Assembly (NCBI GenBank): GCA_037501455.1
Contig: CM074858.1
Location: forward strand, 47,303,001-47,367,000
DNA: 64,000 nucleotides
Direction of reading: 5' to 3'
Source of the DNA: Lantana camara
Lineage: Eukaryota; Streptophyta; Magnoliopsida; Lamiales; Verbenaceae
Below, piece after piece: positions 37,609-49,003 of the stretch (within the stretch, counting starts at the first letter, position 1; each line of letters begins with the position of its first letter). Under the pieces are notes generated by a model. It saw only the letters and a list, made by a program, of their open reading frames with translations. It was not told the DNA's origin and did not search any database. Position numbers and translations under genes: made by a program.

Positions 37609-39537
37609 CTCGCTCAAATTTCAAGCTCAAGCAACTTCTGTATTCACCCAAGTTGGAGGTTCATGACGTCCTGACAAGGGTTAGCCCGGTAAGGTCTTCA
37701 CGCACAAGGGGTTTGATCACTTCTTGAAATCTTGTTGGAGAAAATCCTCGCCGCTTGATCCGTGCTAGGAGCAACTAAAATGTTTTGCACGATAGGAGGG
37801 TCCAAGTTTGATTCATCTCCCATCATTTGATTCATTCCAACTACTCAAAAGCTAGGTATTACACGAATGGCGTGGTTACTGAACCTCCAGCACTCACACC
37901 TTCTAGTTCGAGAAGTCCCTTTACTAGAGAGCTAAATCACCACTTCTTGCTCACTCCGAAAGACCGTTGTAACCACGACCCTCAACTTACCGTGAAAGCC
38001 ACACACTCGAGAAAAACACAAAACAAACACACACACACACACACACAAGTAAATCACACAACAATACCATAACAATCAAAAATGCATGATGCATGTGCCA
38101 TGAATGATATATGTACCGTTCACCATTTCTTAAAGTCTTTCACATTAATGAGATGAAGTGGAGACTTAAGGTTGAGGTCTTCGAATTCGTGATTTGGATT
38201 CCTCGACCTCGGTTTTATTGAATGGATCTATAGCTCGTTAATTCCCTTCCATTCCCAAATTTTATCCTATAGTTGACGATACCTTGTTCCGAGTAGTTTC
38301 TTTCACCTTCTTCATTTCCCTTAATTGGCATGAGAGATTATTTAAGTTCTTCTCCACTCCGGAATCTTTCATAATCCTTTTAATCTTGAATCACCTAACT
38401 CAGTCGAAAATCATCGTATCATGATCTCCAGTTGTCTTGAAAGTTCTCAACCCACTCCTTCTAGGACATCCCCATACTTTGTCTAATTTAAGTTCCAGTT
38501 TCTCGACATCTCTCTTTTGTATTTTAGGGTCAGGTGAAGAGGTACTCCTCAGAGTCATCAAATGGTACGCCCTAGCATTCACTTCTTCATAATTTCCATC
38601 GTTCGTCAATCTTTTAGAGCCCGTGATCCCAATTCTTTGATGTTCATGGAATTAATATCTTGGCTTCTTCTTGATGATTGATCTCCAGTTGTTGTCCGGA
38701 GACTTCACCTAGTTACCACCTTGATTGAAATCCCCCCGAGTCCACTCTTTACTAATTCAATTGATTGTATGACTTGTCCTATAATGAATTACTCTTGGGT
38801 CCATGATTTCCTTCCAAAACTCCTTGACTTTCTTTATCGTTTCCATTTTTTGCTTCATATCTCTCAATTCGACTTTATAGCACGACAATTTAGCTTGGAT
38901 CTGGAAAGTAAACTCCAATCTGTCTCTTTAACCTCTCCCAATATGACTTATCCCTTAAAGAACTTAGTTTACCTTGGGTCCGCACGAATCCCATTGCTTT
39001 ATCATTAGTTTGGAACTCGAATTAAAGCACTATCCAAGGTTTTTCCTTTGCTCTTTACTCGGGTTAGACGGTCTCGTGGAGCTTGATTAAAGTTACCCTA
39101 GAACCGAGAGTTACTCGTTTACCTTCTAGGTATCGAGTTCGAATACTTGTTCCCGAATTGTAGTTTCAATGCTTCCCTTAACATTCACTTGATTAATCTT
39201 TATTAAGGCATCCTTCCATTCCCGTAGTTTTCTTAGCTTCCTTGCTATTACCCTTGAATTTTCACCATCACCTTCTTTTTACCTCAGTTTTCATCACCAC
39301 GAGGAAACTCCACTCGAAGATGTAGAGATCTCATACATGCTAGCACGAAGACATCAAACTTATGCATGCTAGGTTAGATTTGCTTATGCTATGTGTCACG
39401 TTATAACTCAATTGCGCAAGAAAATAACAGGTAATAACAGCGTAAAATACACATCATAAATACATATAAAAGTGTGATGCAAGATGAATGCTCATGCTAT
39501 GAATGCGGTTACCTCTCGGCTGTTTCTTGGGTCTCAA
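37609..39537 (-). other. Non-coding interior of the 34973 element
   Basis: About 1.9 kb between the gag remnant and the polypurine tract. All frames are densely stopped and I see no pol motif. It includes an (AC)n run at about 38027-38046. Pieces near 37660-37720 resemble the start of the 49004 element interior, which suggests related large non-coding interiors. Confidence 0.6.
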
Positions 39538-40143
39538 TCAATCGCACGCGTCCAACTTATGCTTCGGCGATCCGCACCCCTAACAACGCCCCAACCTTTT
39601 CCAACAGTTCTCATAAATGTGAGTTGTACTCTTGCAATGAGCGCACGGAGGTTGTTCCGGTAGTTGAGCCTCTTTCATCTTCTTATTCTTGTTTGAGCTC
39701 GGTTAACTAAACCCTCGGCTCCGTTTCGATCCCGATCTTGAACTACTCCCTAATTCCAATCTTCCTGCCATGTTCTTTCGCTGTATTTCCTTCGACTCGA
39801 TTTTTAGAGCTTTCCTCGTGGACTCGAGCCACTCATTTGGTTGAGTTCCGGGTTTAATGTCCTGGAGGTCTCTTCTAATCCCATCCATAAATCGGGCCAA
39901 CCTTTCGGCTTCTTTAGCTCTTCTTTTATCATTTTGGGGATATGCATCAATCTTGTGGTCGGGAGCACCGCATCCGAAACAGGTTCCCAACCGCTTCCTA
40001 CAATCTCCATAGGTGTGATTTAGCCCTTTACAATAGGCACATAGGAATTGCACTTCAGGTAAGGGTGCACTCGAGGAGGCCTGAGAATCTCTTGTGGGGA
40101 ATCGAGGGGCTTTTCCGTGCATCTTGATAGATAGGGAGAACAA
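39538..40143 (-). pseudogene. Gag C-terminal remnant with two pairs of CCHC zinc knuckles
   Basis: A 146-codon frame (40143-39703) contains CAYCKGLNHTYGDC, a good CCHC knuckle, and a second knuckle CFGCGAPDHKIDAY whose last cysteine is replaced. A long basic and acidic stretch follows (KRRAKEAERLARF, IESKEIQRK), then the frame stops. In the same frame beyond this stop a second pair is visible: CAHCKSTTHIYENC, and after a TAG at 39580-39582 the segment GCGSPKHKLDAC. The module is thus present twice, about 0.4 kb apart. Gag zinc knuckles bind the element's RNA in the capsid. The position, about 0.3 kb after the primer site, fits gag, but the capsid part is missing. Confidence 0.72.
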
Positions 40144-40435
40144 TTGGTTGCCTTAGTTGTCTATATGATTTGGTAGAAGGCGTTAGCCAGCAATACACAA
40201 CTAGATGAAATATAATGCATGCAGTTAATAAGTGATTATGACATATAGTTAAAGTAATAAAGGCAAGTAAGACATAAGAATGCGACAGTTAAGGAGTTGA
40301 AAATGAAATTTAAATCACATAATTCAAGAAATTTCATATGTCTTAATGCAATGCACACGTTATCACGTTGTTCCTAAGCCGTACGACCTAGACTTGACAT
40401 AACCTGACACTAGAACTCCGGTTTTGTAACCCGAA

Positions 40436-40447
40436 GCTCTGATACCA
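40436..40447 (-). promoter_or_regulatory. Primer-binding site of the 34973 element
   Basis: The complement is TGGTATCAGAGC (initiator-Met tRNA). It starts 8 bases after the 5' LTR end GCGCTACA. Confidence 0.92.
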
Positions 40448-40455
40448 CTGTAAGA

Positions 40456-43400
40456 TGTAGCGCCTGGAGCGGCGAGCCACCACATCCCCCGCACCTAGAC
40501 CATCCACATAAGAAATAGACGTCCATACATGTGTCCAAGTCTAAGCGAATGGGAACCTACACACACACACTAGGCTAAGCGGGGCTAAACACTAACAGAG
40601 CACACCAAACAAACATAGAAAGTGCAGAAGCAAGGAATAAAATCTACCAAAGACATATACAGTGGCCATACGACCTAAAAGAAATCTAATATATACATGA
40701 GTACGTCAAGTAGTGTCATAATCTCCAAATACATACTCTAAGTTCAAATACATAACCAAAATAAGAGGGAAGTAAATATGCATGTGACTCAACCAACACC
40801 GCTAAGTACGACACGAGACGTACTTCCCCGCTTAGCTCGAGCAACCTGCAACTAAAGGAAGGAAAAGGGGAGGGGTCAATCACAACTTGACTGAGTGAGG
40901 GGGCTAACGCACACCCACACACTATGTACATATAAAGCAGAGCAATTATTAAATAAAAGATTATGAACCGGGAAAGGGTTTTGCACTCCAAACCATTTTC
41001 GAAAAAAACTTATACATTTCATAATCAAAACAAAAGATATTAGAGTTTAAAGAAAGCTCCTATCCCATTTCATAATCAACGAATCAAACAAAAGAGCTCG
41101 GCGAGTACGAGCACTTAACCCTTACTCCTCTACAAACGAATAAAACCGAGAAACGAAAATACATAAAACAATCCATCCCCAACAACAACGGTGTTTCGGG
41201 AGTCAAACCCTCTCCACCTAATTTCCCAACACATACGGGGTAGCTAACCCACAATATGCCTTCCCCAGTTTTCCACCGAGGGCTCAAGATACCACGCCTT
41301 CCCAACCTCCAAGAGTCGCACGTGAATATCTCAAATGAGAGCGTGCACAGGGGTCATAACCGGTGACCCCTATGGTCGTCCCGGGTCTTCCTTACTCACG
41401 TCTCCCGGGCCCAATAATAACCAAATAACTCATTAACGTACTTAACTCTTTAGAAAATCAAAGGTAATTTACGTACCTTATCGAATATACCATACCTTGC
41501 AACTGGGCATATGCTATACACGTACCTCTCCGTGTCTTCCTTAATAATAGGATGTTGAGGTAGGTCTTATCTTGCGTGACAACACACGGTTTGGAGCATA
41601 GCTTCGTTGCAAAATATTTTCAAGCTTATATACGTTCATACTTATAGTTTCAAAACGTTTTAAACGTAAGATAAGATCATAAACATATCATAAAGTACGG
41701 ATATATAGCATAATCACATGCGGGTGAGGAAATCATCACATTTATGCCATAGGTCGATTATCTAAAAGAAAGGTCCTAAACCTTACCTTGTAGCAAAAGT
41801 AGAGTGAATCCGGGCAAAACAAACGAAGAGACACTTAAACCTTGGGCTCACGAACGTCTGGAAGAGGCTCCGAAAGAAAAGAACATAATACCCGAGACTT
41901 AGACTCGAAAATAAACCAAATAGACCCCCGACAATGCTCATGAATGCAATTTACGCATATGAAGTGCAAGAAAGTGCCACTTAAAGCATTCAAGTTCAAA
42001 TCACGTAAAACTCATATCAAATAAATTCATAAAATTAATACAAGACGTCTAACATATAGTATAACAAGTTCCCATAGCATATAAGTCATAACTGGACAAT
42101 TAAAAGATGTGTGATAGCATTTAGAGAAGCACGTAAGCTATGCATGGGAGATCGAATTACTTAAGATCATAATAATCAAATATTCAAATTATAACACTTA
42201 AATTCATATTAATTAAATATATAACATACAATATATATATATATATATATACACGTAGCCACTTAGATCATAAAGAAACAAATATGAAATGTATTATATG
42301 TATATAAACTCATAGCACATATAATATATATATACCTAACATATATATAATATATATATATATATACACATGCCTTACATATTTCATGAATACAACAATT
42401 CAAAGGAACAAATGCATGGGAAACAAATTGAAAGCAAAAGGGACATGCATGCATGCAAATCTTCTTTGTAACATTAAATACATGTAATATACATACATAT
42501 ATATATATCTATGAGCACATGTCTAACAGATTAAAAACAGAAGAAATAAAGCATGGCAAAAGAGATCAAAAGCAGCAACGAATAGCATGCAGAATAAGGT
42601 CGTGGGCGCGATAAAATTTCTCCACCAGAAAGTCGCGGTCGCGACCTCAATTTCCAGCAACTTCGAGATGTGAGTCGCGGCCATGAAGATTATCAGTTCA
42701 TTCGGAGTCACGGCCACAACTCTAAAATCAGTTTCCGTCGAATTAATGCCCCTGACGCAGCCTTTCTTATCAAAAAACGCAGCAGCAGCAGTTCTCAAAT
42801 GCAAGGGATAAAACAATAGCAAAGCAAGCAATTAAGGCAAAAATTTAGAACATGAAAATGAAAGAAAAATTAGCAAACTATCCCTCAAATTCACACACAG
42901 CAGCGGGCACGTAGCAGCAGTTCAAGAAATCAACCAAATTCCATGTTTAAGTGAAATAAAACTCAAGTGCATTAATGGCAAATTATTATAAAACCAACTA
43001 CCAAAAAAATTAGGTTCATATATTCATAAATGAGGCAACAAGGATCACATATATAGCTTCATATCCAAATTTTATCCAAAGAAACTCAAGAAATCACAAA
43101 AATTTAATTATGCCCTAACTACTCATTCAAATGCCCAAAACTATATCATTCATAGATTAAAATCAGAAAATTATGGACGAGAATGATCACATATGTATGT
43201 AGATATCAAATATGAGCTTACCCCTTGAAGAAGATGGAGCAAAATGGAGATTAAAGCTCAAAATCTAACTTGGGTGAATAGTTACCGGATTGCAGTTTAT
43301 TTCTCCAAAAATAACTGAATTTCTCCTCCTTGCCTTCTGTGGATCGATGTGAGAGAGAGAGTGATCATAGAGGTTCAAGTTGGGGTCATGTGGGTCCAGG

Positions 43401-44291
43401 TTTCATGTGAAAAGCTTGAAAATTGAGGGACTTATGTACAAATTAGTGAAAGGTGGCAATATGAGAGCTAGAGAAAGTTACGGGCTGATTTTGGGGTACC
43501 AAACGAGGTTGAAAAATTACAAGGCCTGTTCCATTGCACCTGAATCTTCGAAAAGAGTCCAACGGAGGTGACGGAATTCGAATAGAAATTCTCGAGCTCA
43601 AGATATGCTACCCGAAACCCAAGGTGCGCTAAGTACACTTTAGCCCCCTATAGGTCACCCAACGAAAACAACTCCCAAAAACACGGTATATAAACCCGAA
43701 AAATAATAACGAAAACGTATTCAAATTCATGACTCATAAAACTCTAACATATTAAAATGGCACGAAATTTCGATCTCAAATCGAACACGAACGCAACTCA
43801 TTTCAACAAATAAGCATATTATTCAAATAATAAAATTTAAATTTCTAAGAAATAATAAAAAAATAAAATAAAATAACACTTAAACGAATTAAAATAAATA
43901 AAATTTTATTAAAAGGCTATTTTACAATTACGAACAAAACTTTCAAAAAGTGTCAAATAAGTCCAAGTTCAAATTTTCAATTAAGTCCAAAATTAAATAA
44001 AATCATACAATTAAGCCATTAACTCATATAAATCACATAATTTATGAAATTAGCTTGCTCAGGAATTAAATTCACATATCATAAATTCATAAAAAAAATT
44101 CATATCATAAATCATTTGAGGTAAATTTTGACATATAATTCAAATATTTCATACAAATTCAAATAATCCGTATAAGAATTTCAAATAATAAAATATAATT
44201 CAATTAAACGCATCAATTAAACATGAAATTAAAATTATTTAAATTACACACATACGTCATACCTGTACGGTCGCGGAGTCGGGGTGTCACA
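40456..44291 (-). repeat. 5' LTR of the 34973 element (3,836 bp)
   Basis: Full-length partner of 34973-37572. It starts TGTGACACCCC (44291) and ends GGCGCTACA (40456). It includes a dyad tetrad at 42599-42721, TA-rich stretches at about 42230-42370, and a hairpin with a TCAATC/GACTGA-like stem near 40876. Confidence 0.88.
42599..42721 (-). promoter_or_regulatory. Tetrad of AGTCGCGGYCGCGACC-type dyads
   Basis: Dyads start at 42599, 42631, 42673 and 42706 (spacing 32, 42 and 33 bp). AGTCGCGGTCGCGACC is the best. The fourth reads AGTCACGGCCACAACT, while its partner in the 3' LTR is AGTCACGGCCGCGACT, as CpG decay would produce. Confidence 0.78.
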
Positions 44292-44542
44292 TTCCCGTTC
44301 GCTATAGGCTTGATTCATGTATGGGTGTTCGTTCCATATTTGAATTGAACTTTAGTGCGGGGGATGTGGCTACCTAGCGTTCCAGGTGCTACATCCCTCC
44401 AGGGCGGAGCCTTGTCGGGTTCATAGGTTACTTTTAGGCCTTCTTTTCTTCTTGGTATTGTTCGGTAAGGTGTAACAGGTGGGTTTCTCTTCTATTAGCT
44501 ATGATGACCCGATATATCCCTTATGTGAAAGTTTTAAGCTAA

Positions 44543-44547
<5 letters not shown>

Positions 44548-44602
<55 letters not shown>

Positions 44603-44603
44603 C
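44548..44603. repeat. (AT)n microsatellite
   Basis: AT dinucleotide run with one interruption (GT), inside LTR X. Confidence 0.92.
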
Positions 44604-45496
44604 GAGTCTTTTTAGAAGAGTCTATGATTTTTCAATGTAAAGCCCTTCTTTTATGTATCCCCACCTCATGATTTTTGGCGTGGACATGATTGTTATTGTA
44701 TGGGCCCAGGGACTTAGTGCAAGTGGCTATCCGGGGAGGCAAGGGCTGACGGTGATCCCTTGTACTAGTCCCACCATATTTACTGTGTTATCGGCCCTCT
44801 CTAGGAGGTTTAGCGAGGAATGGGAGCTGAGTGCCCTTCGGGGATTCATGTACCCCCATTGGCCCATGTATGGACCAGTGGTCGGGTCTTGCTAACCCGT
44901 CCACCACCCGGAGGAAAAAGGTGTAAGTGTTTGTGTTTATGAATGATAATGATTGTTTATGAATTAATATGTATGAACTTGTATGATCGTTAACATAAAA
45001 GATTGAATTGATATGCACACACGAGGAGTAGGTTGGAGATATTCGCCCACACGCCAGGGCTCACGTAATGACCTCATGAATGATCATGAATTATGAAATT
45101 GATCGTTGTAATCCAGAGCGTTGTTTTCCTTTGTTTCTACCCAGTTGGGAAATATCTTAAAAACCTCGTACGGGATTATAGCGTGTATGTGTGGGTGTTT
45201 AAATTCTACGATATTATATATGGTATGCCCTGTTTTATACCTACCAGTCTCTTATAGACTGAACCCGGCTTTGTTTTCAGTTCTTTACAGGTTTCGGAGT
45301 GCTAGGCGGGATGTTGAGTCTGTCGAGTCGTATGGCTCAGTTGGAGTCTTTTCACACTCATATTTTCAATTGTATAAATGTTATGATTATGATGTATTGA
45401 TTCGGGACAGGCTTCTAGGGATAGACTGAACCCATGATTCATGCTCTATGATTTATGTTTTATGTTTGGAAATTTCGGGACTAGGTATTTATGCTA

Positions 45497-48139
45497 TGTA
45501 ACGCCCCGGTTCCGGATGAACTGGTAAGCACGCCACGTGTGAGTTTTTGAGCTTAGGATTATTTTAATTCTTTAAAATTTCTATTTTCCTACGTGACATC
45601 TCATAGTTTTATAAAATTCATGATATATTATTTATGCGAATTATAAGAAATCAAATCATTGGAAAATTATTTCAAGTCATGGAAAAATATTTGTTACGTA
45701 AAATAATTTCCGGGAGTGCTTTAATTACCAAATTGTCCCTATATGTTTATTTCTTTAACTTTAGGGACTTAATTGCATAATTTTTCAAGCACCTAATTGA
45801 TCATATTTCAAAACTATACATACTTGATTGCATGACTTAAACATTTAAAGGATTAAACTGCAAATGTTGGCATCTCACATATTTCAAAAAGGGGATGTAA
45901 CGGTATATACATCTCCAAGCTTCCTAGATCATTTTTTTCATCCAAAATCTCCCAACATATTTCCTTCCTCCTGCTCTCGGTCTCTTCAAGGAAAAAGGAA
46001 AGAGAGATTTCATTGTTTTCATCAAGAATTTCAAGAAAATTCTCATGCTTTGGAGCTTGATCATCACCTCCATCTATCCTCTTCATTTCTTTACCTTTGA
46101 AGGTGGGTGTAGGCATGAATTCATGGTTATTGATCAAATATATGTGGGCTAGGGTTTGTGGAATCATGGTTTGAATGGATTAACTGTTGTTGAAGCATGG
46201 TTACATGATTATATCTTGATTTATGGACTGAATTCTTGCAAAATATGGAGTTATATATTAAGATGAGCTTGAATTTGAAACTTTGATTTCTTGATGATTT
46301 TCATGGCTTCTGTGTTTAAGTGATATATTACCATATTTTGAGCTTGTATGCATGCATATGTCCAGAAAAGAAGCAATTTTGGGGATTAAAACTTTGAGCT
46401 TTGTTGTTGATGTTGTTACCGTAGCTGTTGCTCTGTTTCTTCCAGTTGCAGAGGCTGGGAACGGCCATTCCCGCCTCAAGGCCTTTTGGGAAACGGTCGT
46501 TCCCACGCCTCAGTTTAAAATAGGCGGTCGAACTTGGGAACGGTCGTTCCCATTTTGGCCTGTGTGCCGGAAGGGCGTTCCTGGCAAGAGGCGCGCTTTT
46601 AAATTTAAAAACGCTGGCACGTTTTGGAATGGCATGGGAACGGCCCTTCCCATTTTCAAAGGGGAGCCGGAACGGCTGTTCCCCATTGTCTGGCAGAGCA
46701 AAAGCTACTGCATAAAATTAAAATTTTAACATGTTGATGCAATGCCTTCTTTGATCCCAAATTGCTATTATATGATTGAATATATGTCAAAACAAGATAT
46801 TTTTATGCCACATTGCGTATTGCTCGTCATCTCGTTGCATTTTCGTCGTTCGTCCTATTTGGTCCATTTTGAGTCATGTCTCACATGTACAGGTTGTGTT
46901 TGCACAGGTAACGAGGTCGTAGACGAGGAGCAGGCTCCCTAGAGCATATCCTTGTTGTATTTTTGTAAGCAAAGGTGAGGTTTTGTTTAGGCACTTAGAA
47001 CCCTACAACCCTTATGTAACATTTTCGGCCAAAATCTATTATATTTATAAACGTTTTCTAAAATATAAACATTTCAAGCAAGCAAGCCATGATTGTTCAC
47101 GATTTCAAGCATGTTTTGGCGAGTCATGATTGTATTTGGGCCCGAGGGTAGTTCTTGAGCCAACCGGGAAAGCAAGGGCCGACGGGTAACTCTTGAATTA
47201 TCCTTACCTCATTGGGATCACCCCCGAAGCCACTAGAAGATTAGTGGTGGAAGGAGTTCTGTGCGTAGGGAGTCATGTTCCCGACGTACACCATGTCGCA
47301 GATAGTTGGGTCTTGCAAACCCACTATCACCCGGAGGAAGAAGGAGACTGGGGACGGATCCGGCACCACGGATTGTCCTCGGGTTATTGCATGTTTTAAT
47401 CATGATTATGTCTAGTTGAGCACTAAATGAAATGTATGATCACGTATTGAATTAATCATGCAAGCACGTATTGTTCACGATTGGCATAAAGGTTGGAGAA
47501 TTGCTCTACTCGCCGGGCCACATGTTTCATGAAATGATCAAGTTAACATGTTAATTTCGATAGTTGTAATCTCGGGCAAAGAACAAGTTATTCTTGAACT
47601 ATATATATTATTTCATTTCCAAGTCTTCACCCGAGGATACAACTTGCATGTGATGTGTGCTTTATGTATATTTATTGCCCCTCACTCAGTCTTCGGTAGA
47701 CTGATACTTCACTTTTCAGGTACTTTTGGGTCGTGGTTGTGCTAGGCGGGAGTGAGTCAGGGCTTGCATTTCTTCGAGTCTAGCATTATATTTTTCATGT
47801 ATAGAACTTTTGGTTATATCATGTTATGATTATTGTTATTACATTTTGGGTACTTGGACATGTATATTATATAAGAGATGATAATATATTGATAGTTAAT
47901 GTTGGTATCTATTACGTATATACTTTGGTAAATATGGTACCTATACGTATTAAATGGTATGCTTCCGCTTTTAAACTCATTTCTTGGTTGTGTATGTTGG
48001 GGAGTGTCCCGCCTAGCTCGTTAGTTTCTTGATTGTCACCCGTTTGCTATAGATTCGGTTTATGTACGGATTGTCCATTTCGTATGTGGATCGGGCTATA
48101 GTGCGGGACATGTAGTGCCTTGGGGGTTAGGGTGCTACA
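45497..48139 (+). mobile_element. Solo LTR of the element 1 family, in LTR X
   Basis: The LTR runs from TGTAACGCCCCGGTTCCGG to GGTGCTACA. An exact TGCTA duplication stands at 45492-45496 and 48140-48144. Its first bases and its length (2,643 bp) match the element 1 LTR (2,661 bp), so the two are one family. It has a dyad hexad at 46457-46683, a GGGCCGACGGG stem region near 47140-47210 and the CAGTCT/AGACTG hairpin near 47687-47703. Open frames here, including one at 46352-46729 across the dyads, are not genes by any domain I recognise. Confidence 0.92.
46457..46683 (+). promoter_or_regulatory. Dyad hexad in the 45497 solo LTR
   Basis: Starts at 46457, 46488, 46536, 46568, 46636 and 46668, spaced 31, 48, 32, 68 and 32 bp. 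This is almost exactly the element 1 pattern, although individual dyads differ in sequence between the two copies. Confidence 0.82.
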
Positions 48140-48375
48140 TGCTAGTTGAACCCGTCAATTACTACATGAACTTATGATTGATTACATATCCTGCTTCCGC
48201 ACTCGCATTTAATTCATGAGCTTGTTTATTTGGCTTCGAGGTTCTAGCTCCCGCCTAGCCTAGTGTGTGCGTGAGTCCCCGTTCGTCGTGATTCGGCTCA
48301 TGTATAGACTCTCCATTTCATATGTGGGTCGGGTCTCGGTGCGGGGGATGTGGGGCCTTCCGTTGGGGCGCTACA

Positions 48376-48600
48376 CTACTAATTGTGGAGTGGAGTGGTC
48401 TAGATATTTCTTGTCTCGGGCTAGCTCATACAGAAAAGAACGAATTTTTGTTCGCCTATTGATGATTTCAAGATGGTAAATTCTTATATGCTAATAAGTG
48501 TATATAAGATAGACTTAGGAAGATATTATAGACAAGGACAGAAAGTTACCAACTCCGTAAATATTGGCATTTTGCATATAACGGATTAACAACAATATTA
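48376..48600. other. Unassigned sequence between LTR X and a Copia-like LTR
   Basis: About 225 bp after the end of LTR X. No gene, repeat or element end is recognisable. It is the one stretch here that could be pre-insertion host DNA or a remnant of an older element. Confidence 0.4.
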
Positions 48601-49003
48601 TGTTAGGAATAGTACCCTTAAAGCAATTTCTGTGCTTTACTATTTCCTTGTAAAATCACAAACAGTCTTTGAATAATAAACGAGATGATTTTGTTCGTAG
48701 TCAATCACTTCTTTATGTTCTTATTTATGTTTGTATGGATTTGACTGTATTTTGCATGTACTAAATCCCCTAATCCGATGAGGCCGTTAAGAACTTTGTC
48801 GTTATGGGAATGACACATGAAATAAGTTCTTAACTCCATAGGTGAGGATTTGAAACTTCTCCAAGTCAATGGGTCTGACAGACAGTGGGAGTGTCAACCT
48901 TGACTCTGCTGAGACTTGCTTATGTGAAATGTCCTTTTGAAGGATCACTCAGTTTCATGGAGTGATAAGTGCATACGTTGATGCGTTCATAATACATAAG
49001 GGT
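48601..49003 (+). repeat. Probable Copia-type LTR fragment
   Basis: It begins TGTTAGGAATAGTACCC, a start typical of plant Copia LTRs, and is clearly unlike the TGTRAYRCCCC starts of the other LTRs here. It is cut at 49004 by a gypsy LTR, so no end, primer site or partner is visible. The assignment rests on general resemblance only. Confidence 0.4.

Larger units (their letters stand above)
34973..44291 (-). mobile_element. Complete non-autonomous LTR element with gag remnant, in element O LTR
   Basis: Two LTRs (34973-37572 and 40456-44291) flank an interior of 2,883 bp. On minus: 5' LTR, initiator-Met primer site (40436-40447), a broken gag, about 1.9 kb of non-coding sequence, a hairpin and polypurine tract, then 3' LTR. 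Flanks CTCCC (34968-34972) and TTCCC (44292-44296) fit a target duplication with one change. No RT, integrase or protease is visible, so mobilisation would need another element. The LTRs differ clearly more than those of element 1 (several per 100 bp in places) and the 3' LTR has lost 1.2 kb, so it is older than element 1. Confidence 0.88.
29216..44393 (+). repeat. 3' LTR of element O, split by two insertions
   Basis: The LTR starts TGTAACGCCCC at 29216 and ends CAGGTGCTACA at 44393. It is interrupted by 30181-33380 and 34973-44291. Subtracting these and their target duplications leaves about 2,649 bp, close to the 2,643-2,661 bp of the relatives. The pieces are 29216-30180, 33381-34972 and 44292-44393. 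It has GGTCGCGCCCGCGACC-type dyads on either side of the first insertion and a CAGTC/GACTG hairpin at about 34596-34610. TCCCT (44394-44398) is the expected right target duplication. Confidence 0.88.
44394..48375 (+). repeat. Right part of an older LTR ('X') that received element O
   Basis: After the end of element O the sequence continues as the 3' portion of another long LTR and ends GGGGCGCTACA at 48375. It resembles 26940-28120 (the GGGCCCAGGGACTTAGTG stem region and the GGAGGAAGAAGG-type box). It is interrupted by the solo LTR 45497-48139; about 1.33 kb of X remain. Its left part must lie left of element O, outside the window. Confidence 0.78.

Noticed and set aside
39474..39710. 78-codon plus-strand frame with scattered Cys
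   Set aside because: It is antisense to the second pair of gag zinc knuckles, which explains its composition.
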